From Variovorax boronicumulans (GTDB lineage: Bacteria > Pseudomonadota > Gammaproteobacteria > Burkholderiales > Burkholderiaceae_C), in contig NZ_JAUSSG010000015.1 of the NCBI RefSeq assembly GCF_030812215.1, positions 54,388 through 118,387 on the forward strand: 64,000 bases of DNA. The letters run 5' to 3'. The notes under the pieces are model-generated. The model saw nothing but the letters and a program-made list of their open reading frames with translations. It was not told the origin of the DNA and made no database searches. The position numbers and the translations under genes are program-made. Shown here piece by piece: positions 9,401-17,957 of this stretch; position 1 is the first letter of the stretch, and each line of letters opens with the position of its first letter.

Positions 9401-9578
9401 GCGTGCGATCGGCACCGGCGTGCTCGGCGGCATGGTGACCGGCACGGTGCTCGCGGTGATCTTCGTGCCCGTGTTCTTCGTGGTGGTGCGCACGCTGTTC
9501 AAAGGCAGCGCCCGCCAGCAGGAAGTGAATCGCAAGCATGCGCAAGCCGCGGGCATTGCGGAGGAAAAACATGACTAA
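6417..9578 (+). CDS. Hydrophobe/amphiphile efflux-1 (HAE1) RND pump
   Basis: The 1053-aa inner-membrane proton/drug antiporter is AcrB/MexB/BpeB-like and of standard length. It begins MAKFFIDRPIFAWVIALFI and has the internal duplication of the family: TM1, large periplasmic loop, TM2-6, TM7, second loop, TM8-12. The proton-relay acidic residues are present in TM4 (GIVVDDAIVVVENVERIM), with the TM10 Lys in GLSAKNAILIIEFAKD. It probably exports antibiotics, solvents or aromatic compounds. Its stop overlaps the start of the channel gene by 8 bp. Confidence 0.97.
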   Translation: MAKFFIDRPIFAWVIALFILVIGGVSISQLPISQYPPVAPPAIQITVAYPGASAQTLEDSVLAIIEREMNGSPGMIYMESVAQADGTGTITISFEPGTNEDLAQVDVQNRLSRATPRLPSSVTQQGVRVDKSRSNFLLFAMLSSSNASTDTSALGDYAARNIVPELQRIDGVGQVQLFGSENAMRIWIDPAKLQGFNLSPADVNNAIRAQNAQVASGTIGDLPNVPGQAIAATVTVNGQLANVDQFKEIVLRANTDGSTVRLKDVARIEIGGQAYATSARLNGVPAVGIAVLPTPSGNALKSSKAVRERLTELQRYFPEGVKWSMPYDTTPVVRISITEVVKTLLEAVALVFLVMFLFLQNWRYTIIPTIVVPIALLGTFAVLFALGFSINVLTMFGMVLVIGIVVDDAIVVVENVERIMSEEGLPPLEATRKAMQQISGAIIGVTVVLISVFVPLAFFSGSTGNIYRQFSATMVTSIAFSAFLALSLTPALCATLLKPVEAGHHHEKSGFFGWFNRGFTRTAKGYEGMVARILRRAARYLVIYAAIIGAVVFVYRQLPTSFLPEEDLGYIIVNVQLPPGATQERALDVMKQVEGFMLKQPEVESMVSVMGFSFSGQGQNAGLAFVTLKSWEERKDPAHSAKALAGRSFGALSGIRDAFIYPLSPPPILELGNSSGFSFRLQDRSGAGHDALVNARNQILGMASQSKIITGVRPDGLEDAPQLQIDIDRDKANALGVSFDAINTTLSTTLGSSYINDFPNRGRFQRVVVQADAPARMQPEDMLKLNAPNAQGQPVPFATFATTRWVTGATQTVRYNGYPAMRISGEAAPGQSTGAAMAEMEKLAAQLPQGFGFEWTGQSREEKLAGSQAIILYGFAILAVFLCLAALYESWSIPLAVILVVPLGVLGVLLATMFRAYANDVYFQVGLITIIGLSAKNAILIIEFAKDLQAQGKGVVEAALEAAHLRFRPIIMTSLAFGLGVVPLFIASGAGSASQRAIGTGVLGGMVTGTVLAVIFVPVFFVVVRTLFKGSARQQEVNRKHAQAAGIAEEKHD

Positions 9579-10992
9579 GAAACTGATTCCCACAGCCCTG
9601 GCCGCGGCAATGCTGCTGGCGGGCTGCTCGCTGATCCCGACCTACGAGCGCCCCGCCGCGCCGGTGCCGACCACCTTCCCGGGTGACCCGTCGCAACCGG
9701 CCGGCCAGGCCGCCGCCGCCCTGCCATGGCAGGACTTCTTCACCGACCCGCGCCTGGCGGGCCTGATCCAGACCGCCCTGGCGAACAACCGGGACCTGCG
9801 CGTGTCGGTGCTCAACATCGAGCAGGCGCGCGCGCAGTTCCAGATCGAGCGCTCGGCCCTCTTCCCGGCGCTCGGCCTCACGGGCAGCGGCTCGCGCTCG
9901 AGCCCGAACTCCTTGCAGGCCTTCGACAGCAGCGCCGGCAGTGTGGCCTCGCAGTACAGCGTGAACTTCGGCTTCACCGCCTGGGAGCTCGACTTCTTCG
10001 GCCGCATCCGTGCGCTGAAGGACCAGGCGCTGGCGCAGTACCTCGCCACCGAGGAAACGCGCAAGGCGGCGCAGATCAGCCTGATCGCCTCGGTCGCCAC
10101 CGGCTGGATCACGCTGATGGCCGACGATGAGCTGCTCGAGATCACGCGCCAGACGATGGTCACGCGCGAGGAATCGGTGCGCCTTGCCAAGCTGCGCTTC
10201 GACAACGGCGTGTCGTCCGAGATCGACTTCCAGGCCGCGAACACGGCCGCGGAAAGCGCCCGCGCCACTTACGCGCAGCAGCAGCGCGCGCGCATGCAGG
10301 ACGAGAACGCACTCGCCCTGCTGCTGGGCGCCCCGGTGCCGGCGAGTGCGCTCTCGGGCGGCACCAAGGGGCTGGACGGCATCCGGCCGATGCCCGACGT
10401 GCCCGCGGGCCTGCCCTCGGACATGCTGATCGAGCGGCCCGACATCCGCGCGGCCGAGCAGCAATTGATTGCCGCCAACGCCAACATCGGGGCGGCGCGC
10501 GCGAACTTCTTCCCGCGCGTGTCGCTCACCAGCTCGATCGGCACCGCGAGCAGCGAGTTCTCGGGCCTGTTCGACCGCGGCTCCAAGGCCTGGTCGTTCG
10601 CACCCACGGTCACGCTGCCGATCTTCGATGCGGGCCGCAACTGGGCCACGCTGCAATCGTCGAAGGCCGGGCGCGAAATCGCGGTGGCGCAGTATGAGAA
10701 GTCGATCCAGACCGCGTTCCGCGAAGTGGCGGACGCGCTGGCCGGCCGCGCCACGCTGGGCGAAGAGGTGCGTGCGCAGCGTGCGCAGGCCACTGCGGAA
10801 GCGGTGCGGTTCAAGCTCTCCGACCTGCGCTACCGCAACGGCATCGCCAGCGCGCTCGACCTGCTCGACGCGCAACGCTCGCTGTTCACGGCGCAGCAAC
10901 TGGCGGTCAACGCGCGGCTCCTGCAACTGCAGAACCAGGTCACGCTGTACAAGACGCTGGGTGGCGGCTGGGCAACGCGCGACAAGGGTTGA
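9571..10992 (+). CDS. Outer-membrane efflux channel lipoprotein, NodT/OprM family
   Basis: The 473-aa TolC-like trimeric channel completes the tripartite pump. The ATG at 9571 follows GGAGGAAAAAC; the signal peptide ends in the lipobox LLAGCSLIPTYERP, typical of NodT/OprM proteins. Two OEP repeats follow (about 60-245 and 275-460), with the conserved LFGLFDRG-like segment (SSEFSGLFDRGSKAWSFAP) and DLRYRNGIASALDLLDAQRSLF. A GC-rich inverted repeat at about 11010-11048 lies after the stop and may act in termination. Confidence 0.95.
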   Translation: MTKKLIPTALAAAMLLAGCSLIPTYERPAAPVPTTFPGDPSQPAGQAAAALPWQDFFTDPRLAGLIQTALANNRDLRVSVLNIEQARAQFQIERSALFPALGLTGSGSRSSPNSLQAFDSSAGSVASQYSVNFGFTAWELDFFGRIRALKDQALAQYLATEETRKAAQISLIASVATGWITLMADDELLEITRQTMVTREESVRLAKLRFDNGVSSEIDFQAANTAAESARATYAQQQRARMQDENALALLLGAPVPASALSGGTKGLDGIRPMPDVPAGLPSDMLIERPDIRAAEQQLIAANANIGAARANFFPRVSLTSSIGTASSEFSGLFDRGSKAWSFAPTVTLPIFDAGRNWATLQSSKAGREIAVAQYEKSIQTAFREVADALAGRATLGEEVRAQRAQATAEAVRFKLSDLRYRNGIASALDLLDAQRSLFTAQQLAVNARLLQLQNQVTLYKTLGGGWATRDKG

Positions 10993-11108
10993 GGCGCCTG
11001 GGCGCCCGATATCGGGAGGCCAATCGCCCGCTGGGGCGAGGGGCCTCTCTATAATCGTCGGTTGATCTAGAAAAAGCCCCCCGACGAGCCCCCGTTATTG
11101 AGGACGCC

Positions 11109-11756
11109 ATGAGCGCAGACCCGCACTACCAGGCCACAGAAGAAGCCCATACCGGCCCCATCAAGAACCCGAAGCAACTGCTGCTCGCGGTATTTTTCTC
11201 CTTCATTGCACCGATCCTGATCATCGTGGGACTTGTCTCCTATGTGGTCTCGGGCACCAAGCCCGCCGGCACCGCGGAGGGCGACAACATGGCGCTCTAC
11301 GGCGTGTCGAAGGAATCGCGCGACAAGGAAGTGGCCGAGCGCCTCAAGAAAGTCGGCGCCATCGAGATCCGCGACGCCAACCGCCCCCTCACCGCCGGCG
11401 ATGCCGTGTTCAAGGCCCAATGCGTGGCCTGCCACGGCGCACCGGGCATCCCCGGCGCCCCTCACCTGAACGACGCTGCAGCCTGGGCCCCCCGCATCGG
11501 CCAAGGCTACGCAACCCTGTTGGAACATGCGCTCAAGGGCAAGGGCGCGATGCCTCCCCAGGGCGGTGGCGACTTCGAAGACCTCGAAATCGGCCGTGCG
11601 GTGGTCTACATGGCCAACGCCGGCGGCGCCAAGTTCCCTGTGCCCGAGCGGCCAGCCGCTGCGGCGCCCGCAGAAGGCGCTTCGGGTGCGGCACCTGCCG
11701 CCTCGGCACCTGCTGCCGCAGCTTCGACAGCTGCAGCCGCCGCCCCGGCCAAGTAA
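11109..11756 (+). CDS. Membrane-anchored c-type cytochrome (cytochrome c5-like)
   Basis: The 215-aa product has one transmembrane anchor (about residues 24-48, LLLAVFFSFIAPILIIVGLVSYVV) and a periplasmic class I cytochrome domain with the heme-binding CVACH (C105, C108, H109) and a Met ligand at M148 (GKGAMPPQGGG), as in cytochrome c5/CycA proteins. A hydrophilic segment separates anchor and heme domain, and the C-terminus is an Ala/Pro-rich tail of about 40 residues. It probably shuttles electrons to a terminal oxidase. A TATAAT at 11050-11055 may be its -10. It stands alone, with its own terminator. Confidence 0.88.
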   Translation: MSADPHYQATEEAHTGPIKNPKQLLLAVFFSFIAPILIIVGLVSYVVSGTKPAGTAEGDNMALYGVSKESRDKEVAERLKKVGAIEIRDANRPLTAGDAVFKAQCVACHGAPGIPGAPHLNDAAAWAPRIGQGYATLLEHALKGKGAMPPQGGGDFEDLEIGRAVVYMANAGGAKFPVPERPAAAAPAEGASGAAPAASAPAAAASTAAAAAPAK

Positions 11757-11773
11757 TCCGCTCCGCCCCAAAC

Positions 11774-11801
11774 AAAAAGCCGGCTCGATGCCGGCTTTTT
11801 T
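11774..11801 (+). terminator. Rho-independent terminator of the cytochrome gene
   Basis: AAAAAGCCGGC-TCGAT-GCCGGCTTTTTT is a perfect hairpin with flanking A and T runs, 18 bp past the stop. It could work in both directions and so also serve the convergent DUF2946-type gene. Confidence 0.9.
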
Positions 11802-11822
11802 GTGGGCAATCGGCGCACTGAA

Positions 11823-12386
11823 CTATTGTTTTGATAGCACTGCAGCGCCACCAGCATAGCGTTCCACCGGGCTCATGACGTGGCCGAAGCGCTGCGGCAG
11901 TTCGCTGGCCTGCACCGCCTCGGGCGTCCACAGCCCCTGTTCGATGGCTTCCGCCGCGATGCCCACGTCCTGCGTGTGCACCAACCCGAGCCCAATCGGC
12001 GCGACCAGATAGAGCCGCCCGGCCTCGTCGAGCAGGCAGCCTGAAACATCGACCGCCTGGCCGGTATGGGCCGTGACGGTGAACCGGCCGCCGCCCTCGT
12101 CCGCCACGCGCCAGACCAGCGGCGCAGCCTCCAACTCGACATACACGCGCTGCGGTCCGTTCTGGAAGAACCACTGCCCTTCGTCATCGTGCTCATAGTT
12201 GCGATGGATGAAGTCGATCAGTTTGTCGTGCCGCAGCATCGAGCCCTTGGCCTGCACGAACGGCCCCTCGGCCTGGGTGCGGTCGTCGCGCATATACCAG
12301 TTGCCGCGCGCATCGAGGCCCAGCCAGCCGTAGCAGTGCGGCACGTTGGGCCATTTGGCGAGCGCCTGTTTGACGATGTCGTCCAT
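11823..12386 (-). CDS. DUF2946-type protein
   Basis: The 187-aa soluble protein is recognised from comamonad proteins annotated as DUF2946 family; this is from memory and uncertain. The N-terminus MDDIVKQALAKWPNVPHCYGWLGLDARGNWYMRDD is strongly conserved in that group, and FFQNGPQRVYVELEAAPLVWRV follows. It has no signal peptide. The ATG at 12386 follows AGGAG by 8 bases. It sits 4 bp downstream of the YheT-like hydrolase gene, so the three genes 13907-11823 probably form an operon. The function is unknown. Confidence 0.7.
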   Translation of the reverse strand: MDDIVKQALAKWPNVPHCYGWLGLDARGNWYMRDDRTQAEGPFVQAKGSMLRHDKLIDFIHRNYEHDDEGQWFFQNGPQRVYVELEAAPLVWRVADEGGGRFTVTAHTGQAVDVSGCLLDEAGRLYLVAPIGLGLVHTQDVGIAAEAIEQGLWTPEAVQASELPQRFGHVMSPVERYAGGAAVLSKQ

Positions 12387-12390
12387 GAAT

Positions 12391-13455
12391 TCATTCTCCT
12401 GCCGGTTGTGCGAGGGAGGCGTCAGCCAAGACGCCGCCATGCACCTGCAGCCAGTTGCCGACGCGCGCCGGCATCCCGCGCACATGCCCCGGCGGCAGGC
12501 CCAGCGGAAAGCCCACATGCCCGCCGTGCGCCGGCTGCCACAGCGTGACATGCCGCCCGACCTCGCCCGGCCCCGGCAGGCTGCGCGCCGGAATGAACGG
12601 ATCGTTGAGCGCATTCACCACCAGCGTGGGCACGCGGATCTGGCCCAGGTGCGGCTTGGACGAACCCCGCGCCCAGTAGTCGTCGGCGTTGCGAAACCCG
12701 TGCAGCGGCGCGGTGAACACGTCGTCGAAGGTATAGAGGTCGCGCGCGGCCAGCAGCCGGTCGCGGTCGAAGAGGCCCGGGAACTGCGCCAGCTTGGCCA
12801 TTGCCTTGGGCTTCATGGTCGCGAGAAACATGCGCGTGTAGACCAGCTTGTTGAAGCCCCGGCCGATCGCCTCGCCGCCTGCAGCCAGGTCGAGCGGCGC
12901 GCAGACCGAAGCCACGGCGCTGACCGATTCGCGCGCTGTGTCGCCCGCCTCGCAGGCCCAGCGCAGCAATGCGTTGCCGCCCAGCGAGACGCCCGCGGCG
13001 AGCACCGGCCCGCCGCCGCGAAGCCTGTGCTGCGCGTGCATGCGCTGCAGGATCCAGCCGATCTCTTCGTAGTCGCCGGAGTGGTAGGCGCGCGGCGCGA
13101 GGTTCATCTCGCCGCTGCAGCCCCGGAAGTGCGGCACGGCAAAGGCCATCCCCTGCTCGGCCGCGAAGGCTGCGAAGGCCTCCGCGTAGTGGCTGCGCGA
13201 CGAGCCTTCGAGCCCGTGGAACAGCACCAGCAGCGGCCGCGGACCCGGCAGCGGCGCATCGATGAAATCGACGTCGATGAAATCCCCGTCGGGCGCATTC
13301 CACCGCTCGCGGCGGTACACCGGCGCCGTGCCGTCGAAGCGGCGCGCATAGAGCGCGGCCCAGATGGTCTGCAGGTTGCCGCCGGGCAGCCAGCGCGGCG
13401 CCACGTAGCCCATCGACGATCGAGGAGAGGAAGAAGAAGAATCGGCGAAAGACAT
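12391..13455 (-). CDS. YheT-family alpha/beta hydrolase
   Basis: The 354-aa product belongs to the AB-hydrolase 4 group (E. coli YheT). It starts with the family block APRWLPGGNLQTIWAALYARR, then shows the oxyanion strand LLVLFHGLEGSSRSHYAEAF, the nucleophile elbow GVSLGGNALLRWACEAG (Ser in GxSxGG), the acid in LVVNALNDPFIP and the catalytic His in QPAHGGHVGFP. It is probably a cytoplasmic carboxylesterase or lipase-like enzyme; the substrate is unknown. The ATG overlaps the stop of the upstream SnoaL-like gene (TGATG), indicating translational coupling. Confidence 0.88.
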   Translation of the reverse strand: MSFADSSSSSPRSSMGYVAPRWLPGGNLQTIWAALYARRFDGTAPVYRRERWNAPDGDFIDVDFIDAPLPGPRPLLVLFHGLEGSSRSHYAEAFAAFAAEQGMAFAVPHFRGCSGEMNLAPRAYHSGDYEEIGWILQRMHAQHRLRGGGPVLAAGVSLGGNALLRWACEAGDTARESVSAVASVCAPLDLAAGGEAIGRGFNKLVYTRMFLATMKPKAMAKLAQFPGLFDRDRLLAARDLYTFDDVFTAPLHGFRNADDYWARGSSKPHLGQIRVPTLVVNALNDPFIPARSLPGPGEVGRHVTLWQPAHGGHVGFPLGLPPGHVRGMPARVGNWLQVHGGVLADASLAQPAGE

Positions 13456-13907
13456 CAATGCAGGGTCTGGGGCGGGTCGTTCGCGTCGTCCGGCTCCCGC
13501 GCGCTGCCCGGGCTCGCGTGGTGCGCCACCATGCGCCAGCCCTGCGCGGTCTTGTGATAGACGTTGGTGGCCAGCACGAAGGCATGGCGCGGACCTTCGG
13601 CGGTGAGCACCTCGATGCGCTCGAGCACGTTGTGCACCGCGCTCGCGAGCGACTCGATCTTGCGCACCCGCGCCGGCATGGCGTGGATCGCGCCGTTGCC
13701 GAACATCTGCTCGAACGCCGCGCGGATCGCGATGCTGCCCACCAGCCGCGGGCCGCCGGGGTGCACGCAGAACACCTCGTCCTCGTCGGCCCAGCAGGCC
13801 ATCAGTGCGTCGATGTCGCCGCGCTGCAGCGCTTCGTAGAAAGCCGCCTCGACATCGTCGGCGGTGCCGCCGATGGCCGCGGCGGCGCGGTGTGGGGTCT
13901 TGGGCAT
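13455..13907 (-). CDS. SnoaL/NTF2-like protein
   Basis: The 150-aa product has the single-domain cone-shaped NTF2/SnoaL fold: helix DDVEAAFYEALQRGDIDALMACWADEDEVFCVHPGG, then AIRAAFEQMF and the terminal strand AQGWRMVAHHASP typical of YybH-like ketosteroid-isomerase relatives. It is likely a small-molecule-binding protein or isomerase of unknown substrate. It is first gene of a minus-strand operon with the hydrolase and the DUF2946-type gene, and divergent from rutA with a 216-bp regulatory region between. Confidence 0.82.
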   Translation of the reverse strand: MPKTPHRAAAAIGGTADDVEAAFYEALQRGDIDALMACWADEDEVFCVHPGGPRLVGSIAIRAAFEQMFGNGAIHAMPARVRKIESLASAVHNVLERIEVLTAEGPRHAFVLATNVYHKTAQGWRMVAHHASPGSAREPDDANDPPQTLH

Positions 13908-13943
13908 GGCGTGATTTTGCCGTGCCGTTCGTGACGCCGACGC

Positions 13944-13980
13944 TGCACCGCTTTGGTCCGGCCTGCACCGCGCCGCCGCA
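13944..13980. promoter_or_regulatory. Two tandem NtrC-like sites upstream of rutA
   Basis: TGCACC-N5-GGTCCG (13944-13960) and TGCACC-N5-GCCGCA (13964-13980) resemble the NtrC consensus TGCACC-N5-GGTGCA: the left arms are perfect and each right arm has 4 of 6 matches. They start 20 bp apart, two helical turns, on the same face of the DNA, and lie about 110-130 bp before the sigma-54 promoter, as enhancers do. This is a pattern match only. Confidence 0.5.
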
Positions 13981-14006
13981 GTTTTTCCAGTTCGCCTGCT
14001 CCGTTT

Positions 14007-14022
14007 TGGACCACATGGTCAA
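14007..14022. promoter_or_regulatory. RutR-like operator upstream of rutA
   Basis: TGGACCACATGGTCAA matches the known E. coli RutR consensus TTGACCAnnTGGTCAA at all but one defined position. The inverted repeat extends imperfectly to 14003-14025. It lies about 55 bp upstream of the -24 element of the rutA promoter. Confidence 0.75.
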
Positions 14023-14074
14023 AACACGAACATAGAAAGTACATAACCCATTGATTTGAAACGATTTATCCGAC

Positions 14075-14090
14075 TGGCACGCGCCATGCA
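14075..14090 (+). promoter_or_regulatory. Sigma-54 promoter of the rut operon
   Basis: TGGCACGCGCCATGCA fits TGGCACG-N4-TTGCA with one mismatch; the GG (14076-14077) and GC (14088-14089) are spaced correctly for the -24/-12 elements. The start of transcription would be near 14101, 23 bp before the rutA ATG. Sigma-54/NtrC control of rut genes is established in E. coli. Confidence 0.75.
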
Positions 14091-14123
14091 TAGGGCTCTT
14101 CAATCCCGCAACAGGAGCCTTTC

Positions 14124-15236
<1,113 letters not shown>

Positions 15237-15249
15237 AGAGGAGATGCGC

Positions 15250-16044
15250 ATGACCACACCCGCCCCAAAGAACATCACGCTCACCTCGACCACGCCCGTC
15301 GGCGCGCCGCGCCTGCCCGGTGCGCCTGCACCGCTCGTGCTGCCCGCGCGCCCCGAGCCGCTGGCGCTGCACGCCACCGACTCCGCACTCATCGTCGTCG
15401 ACATGCAGAACGCCTACGCCTCGCTCGGCGGGTATGTCGACTCGGCCGGCTTCGACATCTCCGGCGCGCAAGGCACCATCGCCAACATCGCACGCACCAT
15501 CGCCGCCGCACGCGCGGCCGGCATGCTGGTCGTGTTCCTGCAGAACGGCTGGGATGCGGCGTATGTCGAGGCGGGCGGCCCCGGCTCGCCCAACTGGCAC
15601 AAGTCGAACGCGCTCAAGACCATGCGCGCCAAGCCCGAGCTGCAGGGCAAGTTCCTCGCCAAGGGCGGCTGGGACTACGAACTCATCGCCGAGATGAAGC
15701 CGCAACCCGGCGACATCGTCGTGCCCAAGACGCGCTACAGCGGCTTCTTCAACAGCACGCTCGACAGCACCTTGCGCGCACGCGGCATTCGCCACCTCGT
15801 GTTCACCGGCATCGCGACCAACGTGTGCGTCGAATCGACGCTGCGCGATGCGTTCCACCTGGAGTACTTCGCGGTGATGCTGGAAGACGCCACGCACGAA
15901 CTCGGCGGCGCGGCCATCCAGAAAGCCTCGGTCTACAACGTCGAGACCTTCTTCGGATGGGTCTCCACGGTGGACCAGTTCTGCAGCACCTTCGCACCGC
16001 AACGTGCCATTCAACCCACCACGGCCGAAGCGGCCATCGCCTGA
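15250..16044 (+). CDS. rutB: Ureidoacrylate amidohydrolase RutB
   Basis: RutB is an isochorismatase-fold cysteine hydrolase that cleaves ureidoacrylate (peracid) to aminoacrylate, CO2 and ammonia. The 264-aa product shows the catalytic triad D51 (VVDMQNAYASLGGY), K160 (VPKTRYSGFFNSTLDSTLR) and C193 (IATNVCVESTLRDAF). The second ATG (15250) is preferred because GAGGAG then stands 6 bases upstream; the ATG at 15244 touches the ribosome-binding site. It has a longer N-terminal extension than E. coli RutB. Confidence 0.96.
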   Translation: MTTPAPKNITLTSTTPVGAPRLPGAPAPLVLPARPEPLALHATDSALIVVDMQNAYASLGGYVDSAGFDISGAQGTIANIARTIAAARAAGMLVVFLQNGWDAAYVEAGGPGSPNWHKSNALKTMRAKPELQGKFLAKGGWDYELIAEMKPQPGDIVVPKTRYSGFFNSTLDSTLRARGIRHLVFTGIATNVCVESTLRDAFHLEYFAVMLEDATHELGGAAIQKASVYNVETFFGWVSTVDQFCSTFAPQRAIQPTTAEAAIA

Positions 16045-16065
16045 TTCATTCAAAGGAGTTTCCGA

Positions 16066-16458
16066 ATGCCCAAGCAAGCCATCATCCCCCCCGGCACCGG
16101 CGTGCCCATCGCACCCTTCGTCCCCGGCACGCTCGCCGACGGCGTGCTCTACGTCTCGGGCACGCTGCCCTTCGACAAGGACAACAACGTCGTCCACGTC
16201 GGCGACGCCAGCGCGCAAGCCCGGCATGTGCTCACCACGATCCAGGGCGTGGTCGAGGCCGCGGGCGGCACCATGGACGACGTGACCTTCAACCAGATCA
16301 TGCTCAAGGACTGGGCCGACTACGCGAAGATCAATGCGGTGTATGCCGAGTTCTTTCCCGGCACCAAGCCCGCGCGCTATTGCATCCAGTGCGGCCTCGT
16401 GAAGCCCGACGCGCTGGTCGAGATCGCCTCGATCGCGCACATCGGCAACAAGGCCTGA
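16066..16458 (+). CDS. rutC: 3-aminoacrylate deaminase RutC (RidA family)
   Basis: The 130-aa RidA-fold trimer protein speeds hydrolysis of 3-aminoacrylate to malonic semialdehyde and ammonia. Family blocks are intact: IIPPGTGVPIAPFVPGTLADGVLYVSGTLPFD, VVEAAGGTMDDVTFNQIML and KPARYCIQCGLVKPDALVEIASIAHIG, with the conserved Arg and Cys region of the active site. AAGGAG lies 7 bases before the ATG. An 82-bp spacer with a REP-like element separates it from rutD, unlike the tight spacing of the rest of the operon. Confidence 0.95.
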   Translation: MPKQAIIPPGTGVPIAPFVPGTLADGVLYVSGTLPFDKDNNVVHVGDASAQARHVLTTIQGVVEAAGGTMDDVTFNQIMLKDWADYAKINAVYAEFFPGTKPARYCIQCGLVKPDALVEIASIAHIGNKA

Positions 16459-16474
16459 ACACCATGAGCGCCGC

Positions 16475-16535
16475 GCCGGGCCGTCCCAAGCAAGCTCGCT
16501 CCCGCCTGGCGGGAAGGCGCGCAGCGCCAAGGGCG
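16475..16535. repeat. REP-like intergenic element between rutC and rutD
   Basis: A GC-rich segment starting GCCGGGCCGTCCCAAGCAAG and holding the inverted repeat CCCGCC-TGG-CGGG resembles the short dispersed repeats common between comamonad genes. It can be read as a 26-codon frame (16463-16543, ATGA overlap with rutD) whose Arg/Ala-rich sequence looks like translated repeat, not protein. It may modulate rutD translation or mRNA stability. Confidence 0.5.
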
Positions 16536-16540
16536 CACCA

Positions 16541-17347
16541 ATGACCGCGCTGCACCATGAGGTGCACGGACCGTCCGATGCAGCGGCCACCGTGGTGCTG
16601 TCCTCGGGCCTCGGCGGCTCGGCCAACTTCTGGCGGCCGCAGCTCGGTGCATTGGTCGAGGCGGGCCACCGCGTGATCGCCTACGACCAGCGCGGCACGG
16701 GCCGCAGCCCCGGCGTGCTGCCCGCCGACTACGCCATCGCCGACATGGCGCAGGACGTCATCGAGATCCTCGATGCCACGAACACCTCGAAGTGCCATTT
16801 CGCCGGCCACGCGCTCGGCGGACTGGTCGGCTTGCAGCTCGCGCTCGATGCGCCCGATCGCGTGGCGAGCCTCGCGCTCGTCAACGCCTGGTCGAAACCG
16901 AATCCGCATTCCGCACGCTGCTTCGACGCACGCCTGGCGCTGCTCGGCGCGCTCGGTGCGCGCGCGTATGTCGAAGCGCAGCCGATCTTCCTGTACCCCG
17001 CCGCGTGGTGCGCCGAGCATGCGCAACACGTGGCCGACGAAGTCGATCACGCCTTCGCGCACTTCCCCGGCGAGGCCAACATGCGCGCGCGCATCGCCGC
17101 CCTGCGCGCCTTCGACGTCGATGCGCGCCTGGCGGAGATCGCCGCACCCACGCTGGTTGCCGCCGCGAAAGACGATGTGCTTGTTCCCTGGACCTGCTCG
17201 CAGCGCCTGGCTGACGGCCTGCACGACGTCACGCTCGACTTCATGCCGCACGGCGGCCATGCGCACAGCGTGACCGAAGCCGACGCCTTCAACCGCAGCC
17301 TGCTCGATTTTCTGACCCGGGTCCGCACACCCGCAGTTTCCGCATGA
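16541..17347 (+). CDS. rutD: Putative aminoacrylate hydrolase RutD
   Basis: The 268-aa alpha/beta hydrolase is needed in E. coli for full Rut flux, probably helping hydrolysis of aminoacrylate or carbamate. It shows LSSGLGGSANFWRPQL (oxyanion), YDQRGTGRSPG and a nucleophile elbow GHALGGLVGLQLALDAPDRVASL in which the usual Ser is Ala, as in RutD proteins. The late acid (DDVLVPW) and His (PHGGHAHSVTE) are kept. The stop overlaps the rutE ATG by 4 bp. Confidence 0.93.
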   Translation: MTALHHEVHGPSDAAATVVLSSGLGGSANFWRPQLGALVEAGHRVIAYDQRGTGRSPGVLPADYAIADMAQDVIEILDATNTSKCHFAGHALGGLVGLQLALDAPDRVASLALVNAWSKPNPHSARCFDARLALLGALGARAYVEAQPIFLYPAAWCAEHAQHVADEVDHAFAHFPGEANMRARIAALRAFDVDARLAEIAAPTLVAAAKDDVLVPWTCSQRLADGLHDVTLDFMPHGGHAHSVTEADAFNRSLLDFLTRVRTPAVSA

Positions 17348-17939
17348 CCACCACACAGACCCTCGACGACGCCGCGCTGTCGCTTCTCTTCACCAGCGCG
17401 CGCAGCCACAACGGCTGGACCGATGCACCCGTTTCCGATGCGCAGCTCCAGCAGATCTATGCCCTGGCCAGCCTCGGCCCGACCTCGGCCAACTGTTCGC
17501 CAGCGCGCTTCGTGTTCGTGCGCACGCCCGAGGGCAAGCAGCGCCTCGCGCCCGCGCTTTCGAAGGGCAATCTCGACAAGACCATGACGGCCCCCGTCAC
17601 GGTCATCGCCGCGTGGGACCGCAAGTTCTACGACAAGCTGCCCACGCTGTTCCCGCATGCCGATGCGCGCAGCTGGTTCACCGGCAGCCCCGAGGCCGCG
17701 CACGAAACCGCCTTCCGCAATGCCACCCTGCAGGCCGGCTACCTGCTGCTCCCGCGCGCGCGGTGGGGCTCGATGCCGGACCGATGTCGGGCTTCGACAA
17801 GGCGAAGGTCGATGCGGCCTTCTTCGAAGGCACCGACTGGACCACCAACTTCCTCATCAATCTCGGTCACGGCGACGTGTCGAAAGTGTTCGGCCGCCTG
17901 CCGCGCCTGCCTTTCGACGAAGCCTGCACGCTGGCCTGA
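17344..17939 (+). pseudogene. rutE: rutE, malonic semialdehyde reductase, with -1 frameshift
   Basis: RutE is a nitroreductase-fold enzyme that reduces malonic semialdehyde to 3-hydroxypropionate. The first 136 codons encode a good RutE (LFTSARSHNGWTDAPVSD, SLGPTSANCSPARFVFV, NATLQAGYLLL). After LLL at 17749-17751 the frame reads nonsense, while the +2 frame continues perfectly (ARAVGLDAGPMSGFD to FDEACTLA, stop 17937-17939). Restoring one base (G before CCGCGCG) gives 198 aa, close to E. coli RutE (196). The site lies in a CCCGCGCGCGCGG run, so either a true mutation or a sequencing error is possible. Without the fix the frame runs on to 18060, into rutF. Confidence 0.9.
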
Positions 17940-17957
17940 CGCCAGCCGGAGTCCTCC

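Noticed and set aside
7581..9593. 670-codon open frame on the minus strand
   Set aside because: It lies wholly opposite the RND pump gene, is His/Arg/Glu-rich as expected from GC-rich antisense, and matches no family.
16463..16543. 26-codon frame between rutC and rutD
   Set aside because: Looks like a translated REP-like repeat; kept as a repeat, not a gene.
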